Origin: Prunella strophiata
Taxonomy: Eukaryota > Chordata > Aves > Passeriformes > Prunellidae
Assembly: GCA_036583965.1 (NCBI GenBank)
Contig: JAZBQD010000022.1
Location: 1,670,001-1,734,000, forward strand
Direction: 5' to 3'
Length of the DNA: 64,000 bases
Shown here: piece after piece, positions 23,101 through 34,789 of the stretch
Position numbering within the stretch: position 1 is the first letter of the stretch
How the letters are laid out: each line of letters opens with the position of its first letter
Translations under genes and position numbers: made by a program
The notes under the pieces: model-generated
Told to the model about the DNA's origin: nothing
The model's input: only the letters and a program-made list of their open reading frames with translations
Databases searched by the model: none

Positions 23101-26100
23101 AGAGCAGCCACATACCTTTGGTGCCCATGGGCGTGGGGCAGTCGTCCGGCACGGGCGGGAGGACGCGGGTGTAATAGCTGACGTTGGCATAGGCCTCCCA
23201 GCTGATGTAGCCATAGTCAGAGTTGAAAGTGGGGGGGCTGGGGATGAGATTGGCACGAACTGAAAGGAGAGAGGGGGATCACCACTGTGGGGCTTGAGGC
23301 AGCAACCCACAGGCTCTGCCCCTGGTCCCTGCCCGCCTGCTCTGTGCTGCCAGACAGCCCCTGACACCCCAAAAACCAGGAAGGTACCAGCAGTGGAGGC
23401 ATGTGGGTGTCCTGGGCTTTGCTCCGAGCCTTTTAAAGGCTGCAGTTCCTGCAGAAAAGGAGGACTCTTGCTAATGTGCTAAGTGAATTCTTGGATGATG
23501 AATGAGATGACAAACCCATAGAAATGGTGCAGCCAGCAGCCGGAGCCCTGTGAGCGTGTCGCTGCGGCTCCAAGAGCTGGAACCTAAATATTTATGCAAA
23601 GTGATGAATATGGGGACATGAGTAACAAGGGCCATATTTCCACGGGCTGCTTTCTGTGCAGCTGTGAAACAGCTCCTTGGCCTGGGGGGTGCAGCGTGCC
23701 AAGAACTGCTCGTGTTTTCCAGCCAGCTGGCAGCTTGGCACAGTGCTGGGGACCCCCTACACCCCACTGCAGCCTGGCTGGGCAGCTCCTCTGGGCACAG
23801 TGACAGTGTGGCAGGGTGATGGAGGGACAGGGTGGCACCCTTCTGGGTCTTCTGGTGAGGTGACTCAAGCCCGATGCCCACCCTGCTCACAGGACAGGAG
23901 CTGCTCAGCATCGCTGCAGCCCTGCTATCCCCACCCACACATCCATCCATGCCAGGGGGTCCTCGAGTCCTGCTGAGCCCCAAAACCCTCTCCAACCCCT
24001 CACCTGTCAGCACGAGCCTCATGAGGGTGCCCCTGATGAAGGTGCTGTTGATAATGTCCCAAAACCACTTGAAGTGGGTCAGGATGAAGTGGTAGAAGGC
24101 AGGACTGGGCTTCAGCAGGTTGTGGAGACGTGTCCAGAACTCAGCTGGGGGAAACAGACCAGTCAGTCTCCCTGCTGAGGAGCCAGCCCACCCACACGTG
24201 CTGCCAGGGAGTGCTGTGGGCACAGTGCTGCCCTGGCACCCACAGGGGCAGATCCCAGGCCAGGGACTCACGGGAGGTGCAGTTGAGCCCGTAGTAGCCG
24301 GTCCGTGTGCAGTCACACTCGTATCCTCTCAGGCCGACCCTGACACACACCCCTTGGTTCTGGCAGGGGAAATAGCAACAGGGATTCACTGCAGGGAGAG
24401 AGAGAGAGAGAGAGAGAGACATCACCACCCAGCCAGCACTGCTGCTTCTGCTGCCTCCCTGCTCCTCGGACACAGCCCAGCCGGGTCCAGCTCAGGGGAG
24501 GAGGTGCCCAAGCACTGCCCTGCCCTGGTGGTGTCCCCATGCCTGGGGGTGCAGCTCCGTGCCTGGGGGGCTGCTGTGCCCCCGGAGCCCCAGCCCGGGT
24601 TAAAGCCGTGCAAACAGCAATTGCGTTAATAACAACAGCCATTGTCAGGGCCGTTTGCTTTGGCAGGGGCCCCTCGGCCCGGCGGATGGAAAGGGCCTCT
24701 CTGGGCTCGCTCCCGGCTCCCGCCCGGCCCCTTCCTCCACCACCTTCGTGCCCAGCCTGCAGGGACGAGATAAGGGCCCCTTCCAGGGCAGGGGCATCAT
24801 GTGGGACAGGGAGCCCCCCTGGCACAGAGCAGCTCCCACGCCGAGGCAGCTCCATCCACACCAAGCCCCTCCGGGCTGTCCTGGAGCAGGAAGATCCTTG
24901 TAACTCCACCATCTGCAGCCCCTCCAAGAGCTGCAGACCTCAGGAGATAGAGAAACACAGTCCAGGGTGGCCAGAGACTCCTCTGCCTTCCATCAGCCAA
25001 AGAAATGCTCTGGAAATTGGGATGTTCTCTGTCACAGCTGCCTCCTGAAATCCTCTCCAGTGGCATTCCCAACTCACCAAGCCAGGTCTGGACAGAGCCT
25101 TTGTGCCAGGAGGAGGGAAGTGCCTAAAGCCCAGACCTGGAGCACACCTGGCTTTGTCAGAGCACACTGGAGGCCACCAGCCTTGCCAGGACACACAGCA
25201 CTCATGGACAAGGTGCCACCAACACACAGTGCCCAGCTCTGGAGCTGCTGGCTGCAGGAATGGGGGACAGGCAGCACACCCCGAGTGCTGAAGAGACCAA
25301 CAGCCACTGCCAGTGTGCCCAGTGCCACAGCTGATGGAGGAAGGTCTCCTGAGCCCATCAGCTGCTCCATGTGGCTCGTGAGCTCACCAGATCCCTGCCA
25401 GAGCTGCCTCGGGTTCTTCTGGAATTTGGGAACAGGTTCCATTGCTGGGGTGGTGGGATGGGCATGCAGAACAGAAACCACATTTTTTCCATAGGAAATT
25501 GCAGCCAAAAATTAACATATTTGGAAAATAAAGGTGATTTTGTGAAGCTGCTCAGTCTCTCAACAGGCACATGCCCGGGGCAGGGCAGGGAGCCCGGGGC
25601 CCAGCCAGCAGCTTCTGCTGGGCTGTGCTCAGCCCTGTGGTCCCAGATCCCTCAGGGCACTGGGACTTGCAGAGACGTGCTCAGCTCCCAGCACTTCCAT
25701 CAGGCTCCCTTTCATCTCGGATCTTTTCATGTCTCCAGACGGGAGGCAGCAGGCAGGATCTTATTTATCTCAGACAAATTAAGGTCAGACCACCCGTTCA
25801 GATTTTTGCAAGATGGGAATTTCTGGAAAGGGGGAGGTGTTGCAGCACAGCTGGAGCATCCTCTGGGCTATTCCCACGCCGGTAACTCCACGCTTGGCTC
25901 TGCTGCACTGCCGGCACAAGCCCCGAAGGGCAGCCCCGTGCCCGGTGCAGCCCGGGGGGCGCCGCAGCCCCAGGCTGGGAGGATGCTCCGGCACAGCCGG
26001 GCGTGTCCTGCCCCGTCTCCCCTGCTGATAAGGGGGGTCAGGAGAAGTTCGCCCCGCCGGGGCCCTCCCCGGTGAGGGGCTCCATGGCACGTGGTGCCGA

Positions 26101-29100
26101 GCCCTCCTCCGAGGCGGGTTTGGCAGCGGGCCGGGCCGGGCCGGGCCGTCTCCTCCCTCGGTTCACCGTGGTGTCAGTGCCACGAGGTGGGGTGGGAGCA
26201 GCATGTTCCAGCCAAAAGGGTGGGAAGGGGCTGGAGCGTGTCCTGGCCCGCGACACCAACCCATCGCATCGTGACGGAGCCTCCCTCTGCAGCAGCTCCT
26301 GCCTCTCCACGCCCCGGCCAGGAATCCTGAGCCGGCCGTGCCAGGACGGCTCCAGGTACGGGAAAAGGCGCTGCCAGCGTGCCCGGGGAGCAGCGGCCCC
26401 TCCGCGCCGGCAGGGCTGGTGCACACGCTCCATCACCGCTGAAAAATGCCAGATTTCGGGGACAACATCCGTTCCACAAACCGCAGCCAAAGCAACCTGG
26501 GGTGAATCACGGCCGGGATGGAGCCGGGCTCGCTCCGCGGGACTCGGCTGCCGCAGGCTGTGAAGACGATGCAGCTCTTGCGCACTTGTTTTTCTGATTC
26601 AGGAAGGTTTCTCGGGCCCCCTGAACTATTCACAGCACACGCACCACAGCCAGATTGTCATCTGCAACCACTTCTGGCAGCACCACGAGCAGGAGCAGCG
26701 TGCCAGGCCCACAGCTGGGCTCCACGTGGGCTCAGCGATCCTCCCCCTGCACCTGAGCCAGGCTGGCAGCCCGGGATGGGCTGGAGGGGTGACACAGCCC
26801 CAGGGCTCTCCTGTGGTAGCTGGCTTCACTCTGCAGCCCGGGCTGGCTCTCTGTGAGCCCCAGTGCAGAGGGGATGTGCTGGGAGGAGGCACAGACAACA
26901 GGCAATGGAAACAGACAGGAATGCAAAGCAGCTCTGCCAGAGGTGCCCACCTGCCTCCTCACAGCAGGACCAGTGCCCAGCCTGCCCGTGGCTGGGGCTC
27001 GGGCACACAGAGATGTTGGGGTGCTGCCACTGCTCCTGCCTGGCAGTGTGAGTTGTGCAATGGCTGCTGAGAGGACAGTCAGGTTTACTTGGCAAGAACA
27101 AAACTACACCCCTGAAGGCAAGTTAGCAGCCAAGGGCAATATCTGCAGGGAAAACTGAGAAACACCTTGGGACCAGCCTGGCTCTGCTCACAGCCAGAGG
27201 AAAAGTCTACAGAGAACAAACACCATGGCTCAGAGCCAAGGTGCAGCCAGTGAGGAGTCAAGTAGAATGCTCCGAGCAGCAAGTATCAAGTGAGCAGGAG
27301 ATCCCAGCCTCAGCCCAACATCCTGTTATTGGTCGTCAAGAGCAGATCCGAGGACCAGATTAGGGCTGTGCTCCTCCTGGTGCAACGCTGGGGAGGAGCA
27401 GGGCCCGGATGCTCTGCTGGCAGCACCTCGGGGCACAGCACAGTTCCCCTAATTTCTCAATCAGATATCTCCCTCTCTAATTAGGGCTTGGAAAAAAGCC
27501 CTCTTTTAATGTATATCATGTATCCCAGGTATTTTTTTTTCCCCCATATAATGAAATTGGCTTTGATCATGCTGTGCAGCAGTCAGCTCCAGGGCTGCAC
27601 CATTCCAGCACTGCATCTGTCCCAGCTGCTTCAGGCACGTGGGTCCCCAGCACGTCCCCAGGCCCTGTCCTGTGCTCAGGACACACAGATGCTGGCCCCA
27701 GCTGTCCTCAGCTCCCAGAGGAACTTCTCAGGAAGATAAGACCCATGTAAAGAGATGGCCAAGCCAGAGAAGGAGCAGCACAGAGGCTGTCCCTTGCCTG
27801 TCCCCATCACCTGTGGTCCAGCCCAGCCAGTGACAGACAGGTCCATCCCCTGGGGGCTCTCCTTTCAGCAGATGTGGCTGATGTGCCCTGCAGAGGGGTG
27901 CCTGCCACCTCCCCAGCCACACTGGGGTCACCCAGCCCCACTGTTTCTGGTGGCTGGCCCTGTCACATCCTGCCAGGTCACACCCCAGCTCCTGGAGTCC
28001 CCTGCAGAGCTGACATGGCTGCCCTCTGCATGGCCATGGGATCCATGCAGCCATGGGCCATGTTCCCTTTCTGGAATGTTCACAGCTGAAACAGGAAAGT
28101 CTGCACCTTCAGGTCACTGGTTTTGCAGAGGAGCAGCTGCTCCAGCACAGAGAAGTCCCTGCTCTCCTGGCAGGATGGGGTGGGAAGGGCAACACCCCCT
28201 GCTCTGCACCAGCTCTGCTCAGCCCAAACCCACTCAGTCTGGGTCACTCCTGCCAAGGGGGGCTCCTGCTGCACCCCCCGTGCTCAGCCTGCACTGTAGG
28301 GGCTGGGGACAGAGCTGATGGGGTTTGAGAAAGGGTTTTATTTAACCACATGCTCCATGGGTGCCTGCCATAATCAGCATTATTCCTCAACATCTCCTGG
28401 TGTGCCTACGGCCGGGCAGCACGTGGTGAGCTCCTGCAGCTCATGGGCACGGGGAGGAAACGATGGCTGAGGCCACCAGCGCCACCCCCTGCTGCTCCCA
28501 GCCCTCCATCCTCACTGCCAGCCGCCGTGTCACCGCCGAGTGTCTGGGGACAGCGGCAGGGGTCCCGGCTGCCAGCACGCTCGGCCATTGTCCCCCTGTC
28601 CTTCGAGAAGCCCCTTCCCGGGCGGGAGGCTGCCGCAAGCAGGCCGGGCACTGCCCCTCAGCCCGGCGCTGGGCCCGGCCCGGGGTGGCCGCGCTCCTGG
28701 CGGGGGTCCAGCCCTGTCGTGCGTCCCCGGCCGCCTCGGGCAGCCCTGGCTGCCCGGGCCCTGCGTGCGGTCCCTGCGCGGCCGCCGCGGGAGGCGGAGG
28801 GGAAGTTTGTTCTGCCCGGGCGCTTCTGCTCCCAGCCGGGCGTGACGGGCCGGACCCTGCGGGCACCCGGACCCGGGCGGTGGTCGTGGGGGTCCTGCCA
28901 GCCGCCCCTGCCCACCCCGCCTGCCCTCGGGCCCGGACACGGAGGGCACCGGCGGGCGAGGACCAGCCGGGGGTGGCGAGTGCGATCCCGCCCGGTCCCG
29001 CAGCGCTCCCCGCTTCCCCGGGGGGACCCCGGTACCGGACCCTGCGGGACCAGGTCCCCTCGCACCCCCCGGTGCCGAGTGTCCCCTGTTCGGGATGTCG

Positions 29101-29277
29101 CCGCTCCACCGGTACCGACTCCCCCGCGTCTCCCTCCCTCCGTCCCGGTGCGGTCCCGCCCCGCGTACCGGAGCCGGTGCCGGCGGCGCTCCCGGCGGCG
29201 CAGAACAGCACGGCGTGGGCGAGCAGCAGCCGCAGCCCCGCGGCCGGCGGGGCCCGGGCCCGGCACCCACCGCCCAT
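19825..29277 (-). CDS. PTGS1: PTGS1, prostaglandin G/H synthase 1 (COX-1)
   Basis: The haem enzyme of the ER lumen that converts arachidonate to PGG2 and PGH2. Ten coding exons: 29169-29277, 24272-24388, 24004-24144, 23116-23259, 22585-22766, 22415-22498, 21850-22096, 21278-21564, 20536-20683 and 19825-20181. All borders are GT-AG and phases agree, for about 604 aa once the surplus base at 19897 is discounted (human 599). Order: signal peptide, EGF domain ([15 protein letters not shown]), membrane-binding helices ([19 protein letters not shown]), then the catalytic domain. Visible key residues in ovine numbering are Arg120 (LTVRAN), His207 (FAQHFTHQF), Tyr355 (LSGYY), Tyr385 and His388 (LYHWHG), and Ser530 (GAPFSLKG). 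N-glycosylation sequons NCT, NVS and NTS are kept. COX-1 rather than COX-2 identity rests on IGGG after AGR, the absence of the COX-2 C-terminal 19-residue insert, and the position next to MRRF. The last exon is frameshifted. Confidence 0.95.
21278..21564 (-). CDS. PTGS1: PTGS1 exon encoding Tyr355, Tyr385 and His388
   Basis: The largest internal exon, 95 codons plus two bases. It begins inside the Gly codon of LIG-ETIKI. It carries Tyr355 in [17 protein letters not shown], the catalytic Tyr385 (codon 21422-21424) and the haem ligand His388 (codon 21413-21415) in [11 protein letters not shown], the sequon NTS, and the [18 protein letters not shown] end. The residue after His388 is Gly (GGG at 21410-21412), where mammalian COX-1 and COX-2 have Pro. 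Confidence 0.93.
24396..24419. repeat. (GA)12 microsatellite forming a splice-acceptor tract
   Basis: A perfect GA dinucleotide run. On the PTGS1 strand it reads (TC)n immediately upstream of CCCTGCAG, the acceptor of the EGF exon. The microsatellite therefore doubles as the polypyrimidine tract, and its length could affect exon recognition. Confidence 0.85.
26128..26145 (+). other. G-quadruplex motif in PTGS1 intron 1
   Basis: Four GGG runs separated by CC (GGGCC four times) fit the G3N1-7 quadruplex rule on the + strand, which is the non-template orientation for antisense transcripts. A structural prediction only. Confidence 0.5.
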
Positions 29278-29500
29278 GGCGAGAGGCAGCTCCGCCGCGT
29301 CCCGCCGTCGCAGCCGGCGCGGCCCCGCCGCCCCCGCCCCCGCCGCGCTGCCTCCCGCCCCCGACGGGACGGGACGGGGCCGCCTCCGCCAGCCCGGCCC
29401 GCCGGGGGACTGCCCCGGCCGCGCTCCCCTCCCCTGCTCCCCTTGGCCACCCCTGCATCCCCAGCCGTGCCCCAGCCGTGTCTGTCCCGGGAACACCGAG
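28600..29500 (-). promoter_or_regulatory. PTGS1: CpG-rich promoter region of PTGS1
   Basis: Very GC- and CpG-rich DNA surrounds and follows the first coding exon. This is consistent with a constitutive CpG-island promoter, as expected for a housekeeping cyclooxygenase. No TATA box is seen near 29300-29420. The long open frames across this stretch on both strands reflect the lack of AT-rich stop codons. Confidence 0.6.
29169..29277 (-). CDS. PTGS1: PTGS1 first coding exon, signal peptide
   Basis: The ATG (29275-29277) opens 36 codons beginning [14 protein letters not shown], followed by a hydrophobic core ([15 protein letters not shown]) and small residues suited to signal peptidase. The donor GTACGC follows directly, and the split codon G|TG joins to the Val of VNPCC in the EGF exon. 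In mammals, from memory, the signal peptide is split over two exons; here a single exon suffices, as in PTGS2. No other start with a hydrophobic core in this frame fits better, and the exon lies in the CpG-rich promoter region. Confidence 0.8.
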
Positions 29501-31300
29501 TTCCCTCGTTTCCCTCCCAGTTCCCGCCTACCCGAACATCTCCATACCCAGTTCTGGTCCCACATCCCGCTGTATCCCCACGCCCCCGTTCCCACGTCTC
29601 CCTACATCCCAATTCCACACCCCGATCCCAGGTCCCCCAGGACCCCCTGCCCACCCCCGATCTCCTTGGCCTGGCTCAACTCCTCCCCCAGCCTCAAGAG
29701 GCTGCCCTGGCAGCGCTGCCCGGCTGTGCCAGGAGCTGCCCACAGCCGCCAGCGGCCAGAAAAGCTGAGTTTATCGGTGCAACCATCGCTGGGTGTTTCC
29801 TGCTGGATGCTTTGTTCCCAGCACCAGCCGCTGGCAGCAGGACAGGATCCAGCCAGCCCGGCCCGGGCAGGCAGGAGTCGTGCGGGGCTGGGAGAGGCTC
29901 TGCATGGCTCTGGGGTAGGTGAGAGCACGGTGAGCTGCAGACCTGGCTGGGATGTCCCCAGAGTGGTGGAACCCAGAGCTCAGAGCCTGCTGCCCCTCTC
30001 CTGTGCTGCTGGGGAAGCGGCAGGGACCCCAGCGCCGTGTGAGAGGATGATCGCGGGGTTTGCTTTGTGCAGGAAGCCCTGGCGGGCTGGGCGAGCTCAG
30101 CTCCTGCCTGGATCCCGCTTGATTCCTCTGCGGGGCTTTCAGCAGCAGGGAGGGGGTGTCCTCACAGGGCAAGTGGCTTTCACAGGTGTCCAAAAATGCA
30201 CAAGGGCCTCAGATCCAGCTTCAGCAGGCAAATGCAGCAGCCATGACATAAACATGAGCTCAGCGGGCTCTGGATGCGCTCAGGCAGGGTGGGGACGCTG
30301 CCTCTGCTCCGGCTGAGGAGCTCACACAGGGAACTGGGGCACGTTTTGCTCTGTGTGTGTGCAGTCGGTGCAGTCAGCCTGTGCCTTGGCTGCTCCTGCC
30401 CCCTGCCAGCCTCCCCAGGGTGTCACAGCCCCGAGGAAGGCAGCGGTTCCCCCTGTGGGTGTGTGTATTTCCCCTCCATCCCCTCCTGCAGCACCACCAG
30501 CCCCGGCTCTGGTCTGTCCCCTCCTGTCCTGCACCCGGTGCTGGACACTGCTGACCGCAGCACGCGTGGCCCGACCCCCGAAGCCCTCGGGGATGTCCCG
30601 CTCCAGCAGCGCTCCGTTCTCACTGTCCCCTCCTTTCCCTCTCACCAGGTTTCAATAACCACTCTCTTGCACAATACCGGAAACGCTTGCAACAGCCCGG
30701 GGCCAGCTGTCTCGCCAGGGCTGCCATGGAGGGGCTGTCCCGGCCCGCGGGGTGAGGAGGGGGCTCTGCTGCCGGCTGCAGGGTGTCCTCCATCCCTCCC
30801 ATCACTCCTGGTGTCTCTCGAGTACCCAGACCCCTCAGTCCAGTGCTCAGTGCTCAGCTCTGAACCAGCAGCCGCTGAGCTCCCTGGTGCCAGCCCCGGC
30901 TGCCAAGAGACCGCCCGTGACTCTGTCTGAGCTGCAGCCCACGGTGTCTGACCACAAGCCCCAGGGTGGCAGCCAGCCCTGGCTGCCCAGATGAGCCAGG
31001 GCAAAGGAGGGTGGTGCTGCTCGGGTGCTGTGTGAGACTGTGCTCTCACAGCCTTGCTGCAAGGCCAGGGCCACCTGAGGCACAGAGGGATTTGCCACAG
31101 GCTTGGCAACCTGGGCACTGGGTCTGGCCAGCAAATGTCCTGCTGTAGAAAGGGGATCTGCAGCGTGGTGCTGCCAGATCCCACGTGTGCCTCGCTGCCC
31201 TGTCCCGGGGGACAGCAGGAGACAGGCGGGCCCCACTCGGGCCCTGGCAGCTCCAGGACAGCAGCTCCCTAGCAGCTCCCTGGCAGCTCCAGCCGCTGCT

Positions 31301-31640
31301 GCCCCGGGGATGCGCCAGAGCCGCGGGACGGCTGCGGAGCGGCCCTTGGGCTGCCGTGTGGGGCAGGACGGGGGAGGCTGTTCCGGAGCCGTGCTGGGAT
31401 GCCCCAGAGCCCCGCCTGAGGCACCGGTGAGGGGTCCCTGCCCCGGTCACGGCACCGCGCGTCTGTCCCGGCGGGGCCCCGGTGCTGCCGGCGCGTCCTC
31501 CGTAGGGAGGCAGCAGAACACCGCCGATGGCAGCGCGGCGGCGGCGGCGGGAGGCGCTGGGAGGCGCTGGGAGGCGCTGGGAGGCCCGAAGCATCGCTGG
31601 TCCTATGCTGCTCTGCCTTGGGCTGCCCCGCATCTCCTGT
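31301..31640. other. orphan CpG-rich patch
   Basis: A dense CpG segment containing GCGGCGGCGGCGG and a triplicated 10-mer, about 2 kb beyond the PTGS1 promoter and unconnected to any gene seen here. It could be the promoter of an unannotated transcript. No splice structure is evident. Confidence 0.4.
31551..31580. repeat. 10-bp tandem repeat, three copies
   Basis: GAGGCGCTGG is repeated three times without mismatch inside the orphan CpG-rich patch. Confidence 0.85.
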
Positions 31641-33759
31641 CCGGTCCCCCGAGCCCCTCATTCCCCGTGCTTGGGGTGGTGCTGCCCCGCAATCCCAAAG
31701 GTAACTGGATCAGGAGAGCAGGACACAAGAACCTGTGGCGGGTCAGCACCCAGAATCCTTCCCCCATCTGCCCAAGGATGCTGGGGCCAGGGGAACACCC
31801 GTGCCATGGGCACACCTGGCACTGTGACCCCACAGCCGTGAGACAAGGGGCAAAGGAGCAGCTCAGGGAGACCACCCACTCTGAGCCCCCCGCAGGGAGC
31901 AGAGCTGTGGGGCAGCCAGGCAGGGGCACCCCACAAGCTCCCCAGGCCAGGCCTGCCAGGACTGTGTCACTCTGATCCCGGGGGATCTGCACAGCCATGG
32001 AGCATCCCCAGGGCTGGCCCATCCTTGTCCATCCCTGAGCAGCTTCTCTGTGGGACGTGGTTCAGTGGGGGAACATTGGCCGTGGGCTGCAGGGGATGGG
32101 CAGAGAACACAGAAGCTGAAGCCCACATTTCTCTGCTGTGAGGTTAAGAGGTCACTGGTGGCAAGTCCCCATGGGGAAGGTCCCCAATAGCCACAGAAAC
32201 AAGGGCACAGCAGATGCTGGTGGCTGGAGTCCCCTCACGGGACAGTGCTCAGGGCCAGTCCCCTCTGGCTCAGGGGGGCTGTGTGGGCACAGGACCCCCG
32301 GGGGGTGAAACCCTCCCCGATGGCTGACCAGGGCTGGCAGCCCCTTCCCCAGCTCTGCCGGGCACAGCAGAGGAGGACCCAGCATTTCCTCCGGCAAGGG
32401 GAGCTGACAGACAGTTTGGGGGGCTACAAATCAGGATTGAAAAGCCGGAGCTGGACAGGCTGTCTGGGAACTCGTAACCTGAGCCCCAGGAAAGGAGGAC
32501 TCAGGAAAGCGCTTTCAGCAATCATATTCATCATCTTCAGCTCAGGCTCATTAGGCTCGCGGAGCCCAGCCCCGCCACCGCCAACGCCTCCCGCACGCAG
32601 ATAGAGCCGCCGGCTCAGACAAATAAATGCTTCCAGCTTCCCGCTGGATGCGGCAGGTCAGGGAGCATCTGATGCCAATTACCCGCGGTGTCGGGTTCCC
32701 GGGCGGCTCCTGCGCTCCGGCTCTGCCCCGGCCACCGCCTGCCCGGCCACCGCCACGTCCCCTCCCGTGGGGCGGCCCCAGGGATCACCCTGTGCCAGGA
32801 GCGATGGGGGCAGCCGAGGGCAGAGTTCCAGCCTTCTGCCCCAGGGCAAGCACAGCCCGTGCCCGTGCTTTGGGCTCCTCCAGCCCGGACAGGGCCTGGC
32901 ACTGGTCACCCCAGCAATTCAGGGCATGCCTGAAGGCCACCTCACCATACGGCTGTCCCCACCAGCGTGTCACTGCTGCCACTCTCTCTCAGGCTGTCCC
33001 CACACTCATGCCCATGACAGGGACCCTCCTGCCTGCTCCCTGGCGTGGGGCAGAGGGTGGAGGGATGCCCCAGCTGGTTTGGAGCCATCCTGGCCTAGGG
33101 CTGGCAGAGCCCTGAGCACTGTGCCAACCTTCAGCAAGCAGGGGAAGGGTGTTGGGGCTGTGCATGCAGTGGGACAGCACATGGGTGCCCTGAACCCTGC
33201 TGTGTGGGGGTCCCTCGGTATCCCTGGGGCAGCTCATCCCCACCTCAGACCCTGAGCAGAGGACAGCTGTGGGAGTCCTGTCAGATTCAGGTCCAAAATC
33301 CCAATGGGACATGGAAACCCATGGGCAGGGCTGGGGAGGGTGCAGGTGTCCATCCCGAGGGTGATGGCAGCCAGCACAGCCTCTCAGCCTCGCCAGGCAC
33401 GGCGGTGGAAGGGGCACAGGTGGCTCTGCTCACGCCCTGGCTCCCGGGGACAGCTGCTCGCTCCAGGCTCAGGCTGGCCTGCATGTCCCTAATTGCCCAA
33501 AGGTCGGTGTCCCCGAGCCCGGGGCCACGTGTCGGAGGGACTGGGGGCAGGAACCTGCCACGGACACAAATCATTCGGGATCAACGCCGGGGGTCAGGAA
33601 ATTACAGCGGACACCAACCCAAACACGCTGCACGTCCCCCCAGGTAATCAGGGCCCGGGCCAGATTCCAGCTGACAGCTTAAATGCCTTAATTCCTCAGC
33701 CGCTGTGGTTCCAGGGGGTCCCGTGTGCCGTGGGCTTCTCCCAAACGCTCTCTGGGCTG

Positions 33760-34330
33760 GAGGTTTGTCTGTAATTGGAGGCGTGTTGCATTCCCCTGAA
33801 AGTAGCCAGGTCCCGCTGGAGGGGGGCTGCGGGAAGGCAGCAATTTCCCTTATGGAATTATTTACCTGATTAGAGAGTTTATTTTATCAAAATTGCTTCA
33901 GAATGGGGCTGCTCAGTGTGTCCAGCACAGGGAGCTCCCCGGTGGGGCTGGCGGCCTGGAGACAGGTAATTTGTGTGGTTAATGGGACTAATCCACCAGG
34001 CAATTACACCAATAGATTTCACGGCTGCAAAGTGCTCTGTTCCCATTAATTAAAAATCTGTTAAGAAGATTAGCACGTAAAGGTATCAAAAGAAACCCAC
34101 GAGTTTCTTTCCCCACAGGCCCCCCTGAAAGGCGAGTGTGGGAGTGCTGGATTGCTCACATTAGCACAAAAATGATTCTTTTAAAGGTAAGGGCTTCATA
34201 TCCAAAGTGACTGCTGACAGTTTACCCCGACTTCTCTACCAAGAGGTCCTTTATTTTTAATTACAGTTTTTTTAAAATTAGCCCTGATTGTTCGTGTGGA
34301 GGGTTAGCTTAAATATATTTGGAACGTGTG
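33760..34330. promoter_or_regulatory. candidate conserved non-coding element A
   Basis: An AT-rich block in otherwise GC-rich DNA, with many TAAT/ATTA homeodomain cores and related words (CTGTAATTGG, GGAATTATTTACCTGATTAG, TTAATGGGACTAATCC, CATTAATTAAAAATC). It has no coding frame and no repeat character. Such islands are typical of vertebrate enhancers, but conservation cannot be tested here. Confidence 0.4.
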
Positions 34331-34789
34331 GTTCCCCTGTGTGTGGTAGCACAGGGTGAGGAGGGCAGCCCCTGGCCCAGCCCTGCACCCCAGCATGTGC
34401 CCCCAGTGCTGGGCTGGTGCTCGGGACTGCCCAGGAGGGGTCAGGGGTCCGAGGGTCTGAACTCAGCGTCCACTGAGATGGTCCCACCAGGGCAGGAATG
34501 GGGATGGCAGCACCACCACCGGTGCCACCGCAGGTAGAGCCACCAAACCCAGCTCTGCAGCAGGCACTGGGCTGTACGGGCACCTCCCCAGTGGGCACAG
34601 GACTGCACCAGTGGCTTCTCAGTGGCAGGAGAGCTGTGCCAGCCCCACGGCACCCCAGGGACACCCCACTGCCATCCCCACAGCACCGCTGCCGGCCAGC
34701 CCGGCTCTGCTCAGCCCCTCCTGCTCTTTGTCCACAGACAGACACGAGCAAAACAAAAGCAAATTCCCCAGCAGCTGAAAGGTGCCATT

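Larger units (their letters stand above)
24389..29168 (-). other. PTGS1: PTGS1 intron 1
   Basis: A 4.8-kb intron between the signal-peptide exon and the EGF exon. It is mostly GC-rich. An AT-rich island at 27440-27580 (TAATTTCTCAATCAGATATC and CTCTAATTAGGG) and smaller ones at 24600-24660 and 25480-25560 look like possible regulatory elements. No further coding exon was found. Confidence 0.7.

Noticed and set aside
19825..29277. PTGS1 as a pseudogene
   Set aside because: All splice sites, catalytic residues and the rest of the frame are intact. A single base near the C-terminus is not enough to call it dead.
28441..30316. Several open frames of 270-620 codons on both strands around the PTGS1 promoter
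   Set aside because: CpG-rich DNA lacks AT-rich stop codons. The translations are low-complexity Pro/Arg/Gly/Ala and only the 36-codon signal-peptide exon is supported.
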